From an uncultured Bacteroides sp. (lineage in GTDB: Bacteria > Bacteroidota > Bacteroidia > Bacteroidales > Bacteroidaceae): a stretch of 45,211 nt of DNA. The stretch lies in the NCBI RefSeq assembly GCF_902491285.1, contig NZ_CABUHK010000048.1:1-45211 (forward strand), in the 5' to 3' direction. Shown in pieces: positions 7,496 to 16,365 of the stretch. A program made the translations under genes and the position numbers. The notes beneath the pieces were generated by a model that saw nothing but the letters and a program-made list of their open reading frames with translations, was not told the DNA's origin and searched no databases. Positions within the stretch are counted from its first letter, which is position 1. Every line of letters starts with the position of its first letter.

Positions 7496-8683
7496 CTAGA
7501 ACACAGGCATCTGCCAGATGAATCCTACTGAAATACGGTTGGTACTGTAATTCTCCTGTCCCAATACTTTGGCGCGGGAAGTGAAATCGTACGAACGTCC
7601 TACGTAGGTGACGAAGAAGTGCAGGTTGGTTTCCATCGGATAAAACTCGACCCCTGCCAGGTAACCCCAGGAAGTGCGGTAATTTCCTTTTTCTACTCCT
7701 TCGGACGCCTTGGTGACGGAAGCCGTCTCATACATACCTTTCACAAAGGCGTTCCATTTCGGCAAAAAACGATAGTTGCATTTGGCTACTACAGAAAGAT
7801 AACCTGCGTCAAAAGCATTATGTCCGCCCGGGCGACCTACGATATTGGTAATGATACCTTTACGGTCGATATCTTCTTTCGAATACATGAAATCTACAAA
7901 AGCATTCCATTTTCCCAAGTTCAGTTCGTTTCCCAAAGCATAATAATACATATTATGGCTCTTGGCTTCGTTCATGACGGAAGCTGACCAGCGGGTCTTG
8001 AATACATTATTAAAATTACCGTTCCAGTTCAGTGTATAAACCAAAGGCATTTTGCCGGACTTCAAATCGGGGACATTTCCTTCTGCATCTTCTGTGATTC
8101 CGTAGGTGCTGTCGAAAGAACCGTTGCGGCTGTTCAGTACTTGCAGGTTAAGTTGCTGGTCGGGCGTGACATTATAGCCGACATTCAATCCGGTCATGAA
8201 GTTACTCATGTACTCAATCATGTCACAGTATTGGTAGACATCAATCGGGTTCAGGTCGAACTCGAAACCACCATATGCCGTACATTGCTTTCCGGCGAAA
8301 AGATTGAACTGGTCGTTCAGCTTGATGCCGATGCCAGCGTAGTCGATGGAAGTCGGGAGATTGTCAATCATGCCGTTTGCGTCGTTCGATCGGTTGAGGC
8401 GTTGGCGGTAACGGTAAGAGAGCCAGTTGTTGATATTCCCTTTCGCTTCGATGCGGAGCTGGTGCATATTGAAATCACCTTCCTGGAATCCATCCTGGAA
8501 GTGAGCATCGAAGCTACCTTGCATATTCAGATAAAGATTGAACTTATCCGTCTTCTTTTTTACGTCCGTCAGTTCTTCAAATAAGGGAGTGTTGGGTGAG
8601 AATTTATCTTTTTTCTTTGTTTCTTGAGCATATACTCCCTGTATGCTGCCCGCCAAGAGCAGCATAAGTATTAATTTTTTCAT
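7496..8683 (-). CDS. outer-membrane porin (phosphate-selective porin O/P-like)
   Basis: The 395-residue protein has a signal peptide (LILMLLLAGSIQGVYAQ, cleavage about residue 19) and then alternating strands typical of a large beta-barrel: FNLYLNMQGSFDAHF, HQLRIEAKGNINNWLSYRYR, NQFNLFAGKQCTAYGGFEF. The final residues RISVGFIWQMPVF end in aromatic Phe, the usual barrel-insertion signal. It resembles the Porin_O/P group. It lies 15 bases behind the asparaginase gene in the same direction, so the operon order is dcuB-ansB-porin. This suggests that it admits asparagine, aspartate or a dicarboxylate across the outer membrane (inference). Confidence 0.8.
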   Translation of the reverse strand: MKKLILMLLLAGSIQGVYAQETKKKDKFSPNTPLFEELTDVKKKTDKFNLYLNMQGSFDAHFQDGFQEGDFNMHQLRIEAKGNINNWLSYRYRQRLNRSNDANGMIDNLPTSIDYAGIGIKLNDQFNLFAGKQCTAYGGFEFDLNPIDVYQYCDMIEYMSNFMTGLNVGYNVTPDQQLNLQVLNSRNGSFDSTYGITEDAEGNVPDLKSGKMPLVYTLNWNGNFNNVFKTRWSASVMNEAKSHNMYYYALGNELNLGKWNAFVDFMYSKEDIDRKGIITNIVGRPGGHNAFDAGYLSVVAKCNYRFLPKWNAFVKGMYETASVTKASEGVEKGNYRTSWGYLAGVEFYPMETNLHFFVTYVGRSYDFTSRAKVLGQENYSTNRISVGFIWQMPVF

Positions 8684-8698
8684 AAGTCGGTCCGGTTT

Positions 8699-9757
8699 TT
8701 AGTATTCGTTAAAGTATTGCTGAATTTGGCGCCAGTCGGTGGTTTTGGTTAATGCGAGCATTAGCAAAACACGGGATTTTTGTGGATTCAGTTCCTGTGA
8801 AGCGACGAATTGATACTTGGCATCGTCTACTTCTGCATCGAGGGTGGTAGGCCCGGTCGGTACACGGGAAGAGCGGACAACGAGGATTCCCTTTCTTCGG
8901 GCGTCTATTAATGACGGGAAGATGTTCTTGTGGATATTTCCGTTGCCGACTCCTGCATGGATGATTCCTTTGTATCCGTTGTTGAGCAGGGGAGTCATCA
9001 TATCCGCTTCGATGTTGGAATAGCTATATACGATACCGACTTTAGGCAGTGAAGTAAGATGCGTTACATCGAATACAGACTGAGTTGTATGTTTTTTGAG
9101 CGTCACTTGATTGTAGAATACTTTTCCGTTCAGCACATAACCCAGTGCGCCGGAGTTAGGAGCCTGGAAAGTCTCAACGTCGACGGTATTCATCTTTACC
9201 GTGCTTTCTGCTCCCAGGATAAGCCCGTTCATGGCTACCAATACGCCTTTGTCTTTGGATTCTTTGGCGGCGGCAGTAACGACGGCATTATAAAGATTCA
9301 ACGGACCGTCAGCACTTAACGCAGTGGAAGGACGCATAGCGCCTACCAGTACTACCGGTTTGTCGCTTTTAACGGTCAGGTTCAGAAAATAAGCGGTTTC
9401 TTCCATCGTATCCGTTCCGTGAGTGATGACGATGCCGTCAATATCCGGGCGTTTCAACAGCTCATTGATTTTCTTGGCAAGTGTCAGCCATACTTCATCG
9501 TTCATGTCCTGCGAACCGATTCTTACAATCTGTTCGCCTGTCACGTTAGCGATGTCTTTAATCTCAGGAACAGCATCGAGCAATGCGCCGATGGCAACTT
9601 GTCCTGCCGTGTAACTGGTTCCGGTGGCGGAACTTCCCGTACCAGCAATAGTTCCACCGGTGGCAAGAATATGAATATTCGGTTTTGCGGCAAAAGCCAT
9701 CGTTACGGTAAGTAGCAGGGCGGTTACTACCAGACCAATTTTTTTGAATTGTTTCAT
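8699..9757 (-). CDS. ansB: type II L-asparaginase, exported
   Basis: It hydrolyses L-asparagine to aspartate and ammonia. The 352-residue length and signal peptide (VVTALLLTVTMAFAAKP, cleavage about residue 23) mark it as the periplasmic type II form. The first active-site box is HILATGGTIAGTGSSATG (about 29-46) with the nucleophilic Thr in TGGTIAGT. The second is DGIVITHGTDTMEETAYFL with the T-D pair. The C-terminal part SRVPTGPTT matches the substrate-contact region. With DcuB upstream and AspA divergent, it feeds aspartate to the fumarate route. It is 31 bases after dcuB and 15 bases before the porin gene. Confidence 0.95.
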   Translation of the reverse strand: MKQFKKIGLVVTALLLTVTMAFAAKPNIHILATGGTIAGTGSSATGTSYTAGQVAIGALLDAVPEIKDIANVTGEQIVRIGSQDMNDEVWLTLAKKINELLKRPDIDGIVITHGTDTMEETAYFLNLTVKSDKPVVLVGAMRPSTALSADGPLNLYNAVVTAAAKESKDKGVLVAMNGLILGAESTVKMNTVDVETFQAPNSGALGYVLNGKVFYNQVTLKKHTTQSVFDVTHLTSLPKVGIVYSYSNIEADMMTPLLNNGYKGIIHAGVGNGNIHKNIFPSLIDARRKGILVVRSSRVPTGPTTLDAEVDDAKYQFVASQELNPQKSRVLLMLALTKTTDWRQIQQYFNEY

Positions 9758-9788
9758 AACTGAATGAAGTTTAGGTTAATAATATATA

Positions 9789-11099
9789 TTAGAATATTTG
9801 TATAAAAAGCAGTCCCAACGCAATCGCGACGGCTGTCGATACCAGTCCCGGCATCATGAACGAATGATTCAACACATATCTGCCAATTTTTGTTGTCCCT
9901 GTCCGGTCGAAATTGATGGCGGCCACCACGGTGGGGTAGTTCGGGATAAAGAAATATCCGTTAACGGCGGGGAACAGGGCAATAAGCATATACGGAGAGA
10001 TGCCCAGCGCGATACCTAGTGGTACGAGTGCCCGCACGGTGGCTGCCTGACTGTAAAGCAGGATAGACATCACGAACAGCGCAATCCCGAAAAGCCACGG
10101 CATCTCGCGGACAATGCCTTCAATAGAGAAAGTTAGTTGTGCCATATTCCCTTGAAGAAACGTATCACCCATCCAGGCAATACCGAAGATAGCGATAACC
10201 GCTTGCATCCCGGCAGGGAATACGGAACCTTGCGTTGCCTTGATTCCATCTGTCTTTGTCACTAACAAGATGATGGCTGCGGCTGATAACATGACAATTT
10301 CGATGATAGATGACATTCCCAATGTAACAATTTCACCGTCAATAAGGAAAGACGGGCGCATACCTTCAAAAGAGCCGAAGAGTACGATAAATGCAGTCGC
10401 CAATATAAAAATGATGACGGAAATCATCGCTGAACGTTTGTTCTTGACATCTTTAATCTCTACTTTCTTGTCGTTGAAAAGACCTTCTTTCAACCGTTTC
10501 TGATATTCGGGGTCGTCTACAAGGTCTTTCCCCACTTTCATTGAGAATAAAGCGCCTACTAAAACACCGACAATCGTAGCGGGAATTGTAATTTTAAGAA
10601 TATCGAAGAGAGTAATATCAAATCCCGCCAGCAGTCCGAGCAAAGCAACGGTGGCGGCGGAGATAGGACTTGCCGTGATGGCCTGTTGAGAAGCGATAAC
10701 CGCAATGCCGAGCGGACGTTCCGGGCGGATTTTGGTTTCGGTGGCAACTTCCGCTATCACGGGCAATACGGAGTAGGCCACATGTCCGGTTCCTGCCACG
10801 AAAGTAAACAGATAAGTCACCAGCGGACTTAACAGAGTGACGTGTGACGGATTTTTTCGTAGCAAATGTTCTGCCAACTTTACCATGTAGTCGAGCCCCC
10901 CGGCGGCTTGCATACAAGCGGCTGCCGAAATGACGGCGGCAATCATCAGCATGACATCGATAGGCGGAGCGGTGGGTTGTAAACCAAAAACGAACGTGAG
11001 TATCGCCAATCCAACGCCTCCCATAACGCCAAGACCAATACCGCCCAGGCGTGCGCCAATAATAATGGCAGTCAGAACAAATGCTAATTGTAATATCAT
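9789..11099 (-). CDS. dcuB: anaerobic C4-dicarboxylate transporter, DcuA/DcuB family
   Basis: The inner-membrane protein exchanges aspartate or fumarate for succinate during anaerobic growth. Its 436 residues are almost all hydrophobic in 10-12 segments, with the conserved N-terminus LAFVLTAIIIGARLGGIGLG, the loop FVAGTGHVAYSVLPVIAEVA (about 98-117) and VIASQQAITASPISAATVAL (about 134-153) that define the family. A polar cytoplasmic loop with DDPEYQKRLKEGL lies mid-protein. DcuA and DcuB cannot be told apart safely here; the name dcuB follows usual annotation in Bacteroides. First gene of the dcuB-ansB-porin operon, divergent from aspA. Confidence 0.93.
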   Translation of the reverse strand: MILQLAFVLTAIIIGARLGGIGLGVMGGVGLAILTFVFGLQPTAPPIDVMLMIAAVISAAACMQAAGGLDYMVKLAEHLLRKNPSHVTLLSPLVTYLFTFVAGTGHVAYSVLPVIAEVATETKIRPERPLGIAVIASQQAITASPISAATVALLGLLAGFDITLFDILKITIPATIVGVLVGALFSMKVGKDLVDDPEYQKRLKEGLFNDKKVEIKDVKNKRSAMISVIIFILATAFIVLFGSFEGMRPSFLIDGEIVTLGMSSIIEIVMLSAAAIILLVTKTDGIKATQGSVFPAGMQAVIAIFGIAWMGDTFLQGNMAQLTFSIEGIVREMPWLFGIALFVMSILLYSQAATVRALVPLGIALGISPYMLIALFPAVNGYFFIPNYPTVVAAINFDRTGTTKIGRYVLNHSFMMPGLVSTAVAIALGLLFIQIF

Positions 11100-11127
11100 A
11101 GGTTGTTACTTATTTTAAGTTTAAACA

Positions 11128-11135
11128 CAAAGATA
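11128..11135 (-). promoter_or_regulatory. -7 box of the dcuB-ansB-porin operon
   Basis: TATCTTTG on the minus strand, 28 bases before the dcuB ATG at 11099. The 180-bp divergent spacer to aspA (11281) should also hold the aspA promoter, but I find no exact TAnnTTTG for it. Confidence 0.65.
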
Positions 11136-11280
11136 AGTGTTTCCGTTCTTTGTATTTTCTTTTTCTTCTATTAACAACAAAAAACTTATTGAATAGTTTT
11201 TGCATATTTATAAAAACAATAAGCTCGCTGGTTGGTTATATAAGTACTAACTAAAATGTTATTGTTATAAAACAACCGAT

Positions 11281-12714
11281 ATGGAACAGAATTTATCGAA
11301 GAAAACTCGTACAGAAAGCGACTTGATAGGAAGTCGTGAAGTGCCCGAAAGTGCATTGTATGGAGTGCAGACACTCCGTGGTATTGAAAACTTTCGCATC
11401 AGCAAGTTTCATTTGAATGAGTATCCTTTATTTATTCAGGCGTTGGCTATCACGAAAATGGGGGCTGCCGTTGCCAACCGTGAACTGGATTTGCTGACCG
11501 AAGAACAAACAGACGCTATTTTGAAAGCTTGTAAGGAAATTCTCGAAGGGAAACATCACGAACAATTTCCTGTCGACATGATTCAGGGCGGAGCCGGAAC
11601 CACGACGAACATGAACGCCAATGAAGTGATTGCCAACCGTGCGTTGGAACTGCTGGGACACCAGCGCGGCGAATACCAGTATTGTTCTCCCAACGACCAC
11701 GTGAACCGTTCGCAATCCACCAATGATGCTTATCCTACCGCTATTCACATAGGCTTATATTATACCCACCTGAAACTGGTGAAACATTTCACCGAGTTGA
11801 TAGCATCTTTCCGCAAGAAAGGAAAAGAGTTTGCGCATGTGATTAAGATGGGACGTACTCAGTTGGAAGACGCTGTGCCGATGACCCTCGGACAGACATT
11901 CAACGGATTTGCAAGCATCCTGGAACATGAAGTGAAGAACCTCGACTTTGCCGCACAGGATTTTCTGACGGTCAATATGGGGGCAACTGCCATCGGAACC
12001 GGCATCACCGCCGAGCCCGGATATGCCGAAAAGTGTATTGCCGCTTTGCGTAAAATCACCGGACTGGATATAAAACTGGCGGACGACCTGGTAGGAGCCA
12101 CTTCGGATACTTCCTGCATGGTAGGCTATTCGGCTGCCATGAGACGTGTGGCTGTCAAGATGAATAAGATATGCAATGATTTACGGTTATTGGCTTCCGG
12201 TCCCCGTTGCGGATTGGGAGAGATTAACTTGCCGGCTATGCAGCCGGGTTCTTCCATCATGCCCGGAAAAGTCAATCCGGTGATTCCCGAAGTCATGAAT
12301 CAGATAGCCTATAAGGTGATAGGAAATGACCTTTGTGTAGCCATGAGCGGCGAAGCTGCCCAAATGGAACTGAATGCAATGGAGCCGGTGATGGCACAAT
12401 GCTGTTTCGAATCTGCGGATTTGTTCATGAATGGCTTCGATACTCTGCGTACTCTGTGTGTGGACGGTATCACGGCGAATGAAGAAAAATGCCGTCGGGA
12501 CGTACACGACAGCATCGGAGTAGTGACAGCCTTGAATCCGGTAATCGGATATAAGAACTCTACGAAGATTGCCAAAGAAGCGTTAGAGACGGGAAAGGGA
12601 GTTTATGAACTTGTATTGGAACATAATATCCTTTCCAAAGAAGATTTGGATACTATCTTGAAACCGGAGAATATGATAAAACCGGTGAAGTTGGACATTC
12701 ATCCGAATAATTGA
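11281..12714 (+). CDS. aspA: aspartate ammonia-lyase (aspartase)
   Basis: It deaminates L-aspartate to fumarate and ammonia in the cytoplasm. The 477-residue length is standard for the fumarase/aspartase superfamily. The signature GSSIMPGKVNP is at residues 323-333, on the catalytic serine loop. Other family segments are GGAGTTTNMNANEVIANRAL (about 102-121), SPNDHVNRSQSTNDAYPTA (about 135-153) and GRTQLEDAVPMTLGQTF (about 190-206). The substrate assignment to aspartate rather than fumarase rests on this pattern and on the neighbouring dcuB and ansB. Closed by the terminator at 12751. Confidence 0.96.
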   Translation: MEQNLSKKTRTESDLIGSREVPESALYGVQTLRGIENFRISKFHLNEYPLFIQALAITKMGAAVANRELDLLTEEQTDAILKACKEILEGKHHEQFPVDMIQGGAGTTTNMNANEVIANRALELLGHQRGEYQYCSPNDHVNRSQSTNDAYPTAIHIGLYYTHLKLVKHFTELIASFRKKGKEFAHVIKMGRTQLEDAVPMTLGQTFNGFASILEHEVKNLDFAAQDFLTVNMGATAIGTGITAEPGYAEKCIAALRKITGLDIKLADDLVGATSDTSCMVGYSAAMRRVAVKMNKICNDLRLLASGPRCGLGEINLPAMQPGSSIMPGKVNPVIPEVMNQIAYKVIGNDLCVAMSGEAAQMELNAMEPVMAQCCFESADLFMNGFDTLRTLCVDGITANEEKCRRDVHDSIGVVTALNPVIGYKNSTKIAKEALETGKGVYELVLEHNILSKEDLDTILKPENMIKPVKLDIHPNN

Positions 12715-12750
12715 TTGATGTTATAGTAAGTGGAAATAGAATCAATAGAG

Positions 12751-12788
12751 AAATCGCCGGAGTGGATAAATAGCTGCTCCGGCGATTT
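12751..12788. terminator. bidirectional terminator between aspA and the PUL
   Basis: AAATCGCCGGAG (12751-12762) and CTCCGGCGATTT (12777-12788), a perfect 12-bp stem with a 14-base loop and A/T tracts. It serves aspA and the converging GH3 gene that ends at 12792. Confidence 0.9.
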
Positions 12789-12791
12789 TAA

Positions 12792-15700
12792 TTATTTCTT
12801 TTTATCAAGATGCGGACTGGAGAATCCCAGTTTGCGAAGTCCTTTTCGAACATCAGGATGCTGCATGAACAGTTTCCAAAGCAGCTGTGAACGGTAGTTC
12901 TCAATCATCACGGCAACAGGTCCTTGGTCGATGGCAAGATATTGCTGCGGATACCAGTTTTCCGTTTCACTGAAGGCATCGTAGAAACCGTACTCCCCCC
13001 ATGTCTTGTTTTTCTTTTGATACAGGTATTTCATTACGTCCATTGATTCTTCCGGCGTATAAACGATGGAAGAAAGAGCGGCGGTCGGGCTGATGACTCC
13101 GTGGTCTTCTTTTTCGTTGGGAGCATGTGCAGCATACCCCTTAACGGAGTAACTGGCGGTCAGTCCCCAACAATTTTCACCATATCCTTTATAATTCTTG
13201 GGATTGCGGATGCAATAAGCGCGATTAGCCAGCGTGTAGTTCTTCATTTCATCGAAGTAGTTGGCATATTGGTCTTTCAGTCCGTTCGGGTCAAGTCCCA
13301 GGAAAGAATAATGAGCCCAGAAGAGAGGCCCGATGCTGCCGGTCTGGTATCTTAGGTTCATCGGCAGGTTCTCAGCAGTATGCGGCTTAACGATTGCGCC
13401 GTTTTCCGCCCAGCCTTCGTGGTAAACCTTTGCCGGAACTCCGTGTGTAGGTGAAGCGGCAGCCAAAATATACATAATCAAACATTCATTGAATCCACGT
13501 ACACGGAAATTCATATCCCACTGATGCTCCGGGCTCCAATGCCAGAAAAGTACATTCTCCTTATTCCGGTACCAGTTCCAGTCCACGTTTCTCCACAGCT
13601 TATCCATGCGTGCGGCAAGTTCCCGTTCTTCTTTGTTGCCATTTACGTAGTATTGGTGTGCAGCGAGCAAACCTTGTACGAGGAAAGCTGTCTCTACCAA
13701 ATCCCCACCGTCGTCTTTAGGACCGAACGGTTTTATTTTTCCTGTCTCTCCATCCCACCAATGCGGGAAAGCTCCATGAAACTTGTCGGCCCGTTCTAAG
13801 AAAGAGACAATTTTTTCCATTCGTGCAAATCCTTCTGCACGGGTGACGTAGTTCCGTTCTATTCCGGCAATAATAGCCATAATGCCGAAGCCGCTGCCGC
13901 CTGAAGTAATAATATGCCGGTCGTTCAGCGGATAGTTGCCATCCACATTCAACCGTTCTCTTGCCATTCCGCTCATCGGCTCCGCTCCGTTCCAGAAATA
14001 ATCGAAAGTGCGTCTTTGTACGCTATCCAGCAATGCTTCTTCCGAGATTTTCTCCTCTTCCTGCAATGTGAATGTTGCCATTTTCGTATCCCGGCTGTTG
14101 CCGCCAATCATGACATGGAATTCTCCCGGCTCATAAACATAATCGAGGTCGTAGTTGTAGAACTTCAAAAGCTCCGGTGTGATTTTGAAAGAAATATTCT
14201 TTGATTCTCCGGCTTTCAGGAATACTTTTTGGAAACCTTTCAGTTCCTTCACCGGTCGCGTGACACTTCCCACTACATCACGGATATATAGTTGTACGGT
14301 TTCCTGTCCGTCTCGTTTCCCTGTGTTTGTGAGTGTAACGGTGGCTGTCAATTCTCCATCTGTCCGAAGCTGTGAATGGCTCAGTTGCAGGTTACTGTAT
14401 TCGAACTGCGTGTAGCTGAGTCCGAAGCCGAAAGGATAGAGAGGGTCATTGCTTACGTCAAGATAGTTGCTACGGAATTTCTCAAACCATTTTCCTTCTT
14501 CCAGGGGGCGTCCTGTATTCTTATGGTTGTAGAATAAAGGAGACTGTCCTACATTTTGCGGAAAGCTCATAGTCAGCTTGCCACTTGGGTTTACATCTCC
14601 GAATAACACGTCTGCAATAGCCGGAGCCGCTTCCGTGCCACCAAACCATACATTCAGAATAGCCGGAATATGCTTCTCTTCCCAAGTCAGCGTTAACGGG
14701 CGTCCGGTGAAAACGACGAGTACCACCGGCTTGCCTGTCTTTGCCAGTTCTGCCAATAGTTCTTTCTGGACATCAGGTATGTTGAGGTCGGTACGGCTGC
14801 TCGATTCACCGCTCATCTCGGAAGATTCGCCCAAAGCCGCCACAATAACATCTGATTGGCGTGCCACTTTCAATGCCTCATTCAGCAATTCCTTATCCGT
14901 ACGGTTGTCTCTGCCCAATTCTCTGCCGAACATCGTAGCTCTTTTTTCCAACTCAGGATCGGCTGTCAGATTACTGCCTTTTGCATAGAATACGCGTGTG
15001 TCTTTTCCGGCTACTTCCCGGATTCCTTCCACCAGAGTCATCGGTTTGTTCAAATCCACGGCTACGCTCCAGGTGCCCGGCATATTGGAACGGGTATTGG
15101 CAAGCGGACCGATAACGGCGATTTTCCCGGATTTCTTTAAGGGAAGTACTTCCTGCTGGTTCTTCAGCAACACAAAACTTTCAGCGGCAATCTTACGGGC
15201 AATCTCTCTGCTTTCACGGGTGTAAATCTCTTTAGCCGGACGGTCGGGGTCACAAAACTTATACGGGTTATCAAAAAGACCGAGTTTATATTTAGCTTCC
15301 AGTATCCGGCGGCAGGCTTGGTCTATCTCTTCCACATTGACTTTATTCTCTTTCAGTGACTGGGCTAGCGTAGTCAGGAATCCTTCGCTTACCATGTCCA
15401 TGTCAATTCCCGCTTTGAGGGCACGTGCCGATACTGTCGGCAAGTCACCGATACCATGCGGCACCATTTCGCTGATACCGGTATAGTCCGTCACAACAAA
15501 ACCGTCAAATTTCCATTGCTTGCGTAGTATGTCCGTCATCAGCCACTTGTTGGCAGTAGCAGGAACGCCGTCCACTTCGTTGAAAGATGCCATGACACTT
15601 CCTACACCGGCTTCTATCGCTGCCTTATATGGATACATATATTCGTTGAACATACGGATACGGCTCATATCTACCGTGTTGTAATCTCTTCCGGCAAAAC

Positions 15701-16340
15701 CGGCTCCATAAAGGGCATAATGTTTCACACAAGCCATGATATGGTTATTTGAGGTGTAGGAGTTGTCTCCCTGATATCCCCGTACCATTGCTTTGGCGAT
15801 TTCACCGCCCAGGAAAGGGTCTTCTCCATTTCCTTCGGAGACACGTCCCCAACGGGCATCCTGGCTGATGTCCACCATCGGGCTGAACGTCCAGCAGATG
15901 CCGTCCGCACTTGCTTCAATGGCGGCTATGCGTGCCGACTGCTCGATAGCTTCCATATTCCAGGTAGCTGCCAATCCCAAAGGAATGGGGAATGCTGTCT
16001 CATATCCGTGAATCACGTCCATACCGAATAGTAATGGAATCTTTAAGCGGCTTTCTTCTACGGCAATACGTTGTACGTCGCGTATTTTAGTCACTCCTTT
16101 GATGTTGAACAAGCCGCCGACTTGTCCCTTACGGATTTTGTCGGCGATGTTGCTGCTGGTTGCCTGACCGGTAGTGATGTCTCCGGCACTGGGAAGATTC
16201 AGTTGCCCGATTTTCTCTTCCAATGTCATTTTGCTTATGAGTTGGTCGATAAATCGGTCCATCTTTTCATTCTTTCCGCCCTGTGCGTGGATGCAGCAAG
16301 TAGCGGTCAAGCATACTAGAATAGTGAGGATTCTGTTCAT
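12792..16340 (-). CDS. GH3 beta-glucosidase fused to a GH144/glucoamylase-like domain
   Basis: This 1182-residue exported enzyme joins two hydrolases. Residues 1-20 are a signal peptide. GH3 domains span about 25-600, with nucleophile Asp285 in FVVTDYTG and probable acid/base Glu512 in SEMSGESSSRTDL, then a fibronectin-III-like domain (about 640-750). Residues 765-1182 form a second catalytic domain of the glucoamylase/GH144 type (QRRTFDYFWN, HGAFPHWWDG, GYGENCWGLTASY). Its candidate acidic residues are Asp880, Glu883 and Glu952; the spacing matches the D139/E142/E211 set I recall for the Chitinophaga GH144 endo-beta-1,2-glucanase. A GH3 in B. thetaiotaomicron (BT_3567, from memory) acts on beta-1,2-gluco-oligosaccharides, which fits. 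The C-terminal half closely resembles the next gene, so a duplication and fusion is likely. Last gene of the PUL operon. Confidence 0.9.
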   Translation of the reverse strand: MNRILTILVCLTATCCIHAQGGKNEKMDRFIDQLISKMTLEEKIGQLNLPSAGDITTGQATSSNIADKIRKGQVGGLFNIKGVTKIRDVQRIAVEESRLKIPLLFGMDVIHGYETAFPIPLGLAATWNMEAIEQSARIAAIEASADGICWTFSPMVDISQDARWGRVSEGNGEDPFLGGEIAKAMVRGYQGDNSYTSNNHIMACVKHYALYGAGFAGRDYNTVDMSRIRMFNEYMYPYKAAIEAGVGSVMASFNEVDGVPATANKWLMTDILRKQWKFDGFVVTDYTGISEMVPHGIGDLPTVSARALKAGIDMDMVSEGFLTTLAQSLKENKVNVEEIDQACRRILEAKYKLGLFDNPYKFCDPDRPAKEIYTRESREIARKIAAESFVLLKNQQEVLPLKKSGKIAVIGPLANTRSNMPGTWSVAVDLNKPMTLVEGIREVAGKDTRVFYAKGSNLTADPELEKRATMFGRELGRDNRTDKELLNEALKVARQSDVIVAALGESSEMSGESSSRTDLNIPDVQKELLAELAKTGKPVVLVVFTGRPLTLTWEEKHIPAILNVWFGGTEAAPAIADVLFGDVNPSGKLTMSFPQNVGQSPLFYNHKNTGRPLEEGKWFEKFRSNYLDVSNDPLYPFGFGLSYTQFEYSNLQLSHSQLRTDGELTATVTLTNTGKRDGQETVQLYIRDVVGSVTRPVKELKGFQKVFLKAGESKNISFKITPELLKFYNYDLDYVYEPGEFHVMIGGNSRDTKMATFTLQEEEKISEEALLDSVQRRTFDYFWNGAEPMSGMARERLNVDGNYPLNDRHIITSGGSGFGIMAIIAGIERNYVTRAEGFARMEKIVSFLERADKFHGAFPHWWDGETGKIKPFGPKDDGGDLVETAFLVQGLLAAHQYYVNGNKEERELAARMDKLWRNVDWNWYRNKENVLFWHWSPEHQWDMNFRVRGFNECLIMYILAAASPTHGVPAKVYHEGWAENGAIVKPHTAENLPMNLRYQTGSIGPLFWAHYSFLGLDPNGLKDQYANYFDEMKNYTLANRAYCIRNPKNYKGYGENCWGLTASYSVKGYAAHAPNEKEDHGVISPTAALSSIVYTPEESMDVMKYLYQKKNKTWGEYGFYDAFSETENWYPQQYLAIDQGPVAVMIENYRSQLLWKLFMQHPDVRKGLRKLGFSSPHLDKKK

Positions 16341-16365
16341 ATCTGTTTTTTACCTATTGAATTGT

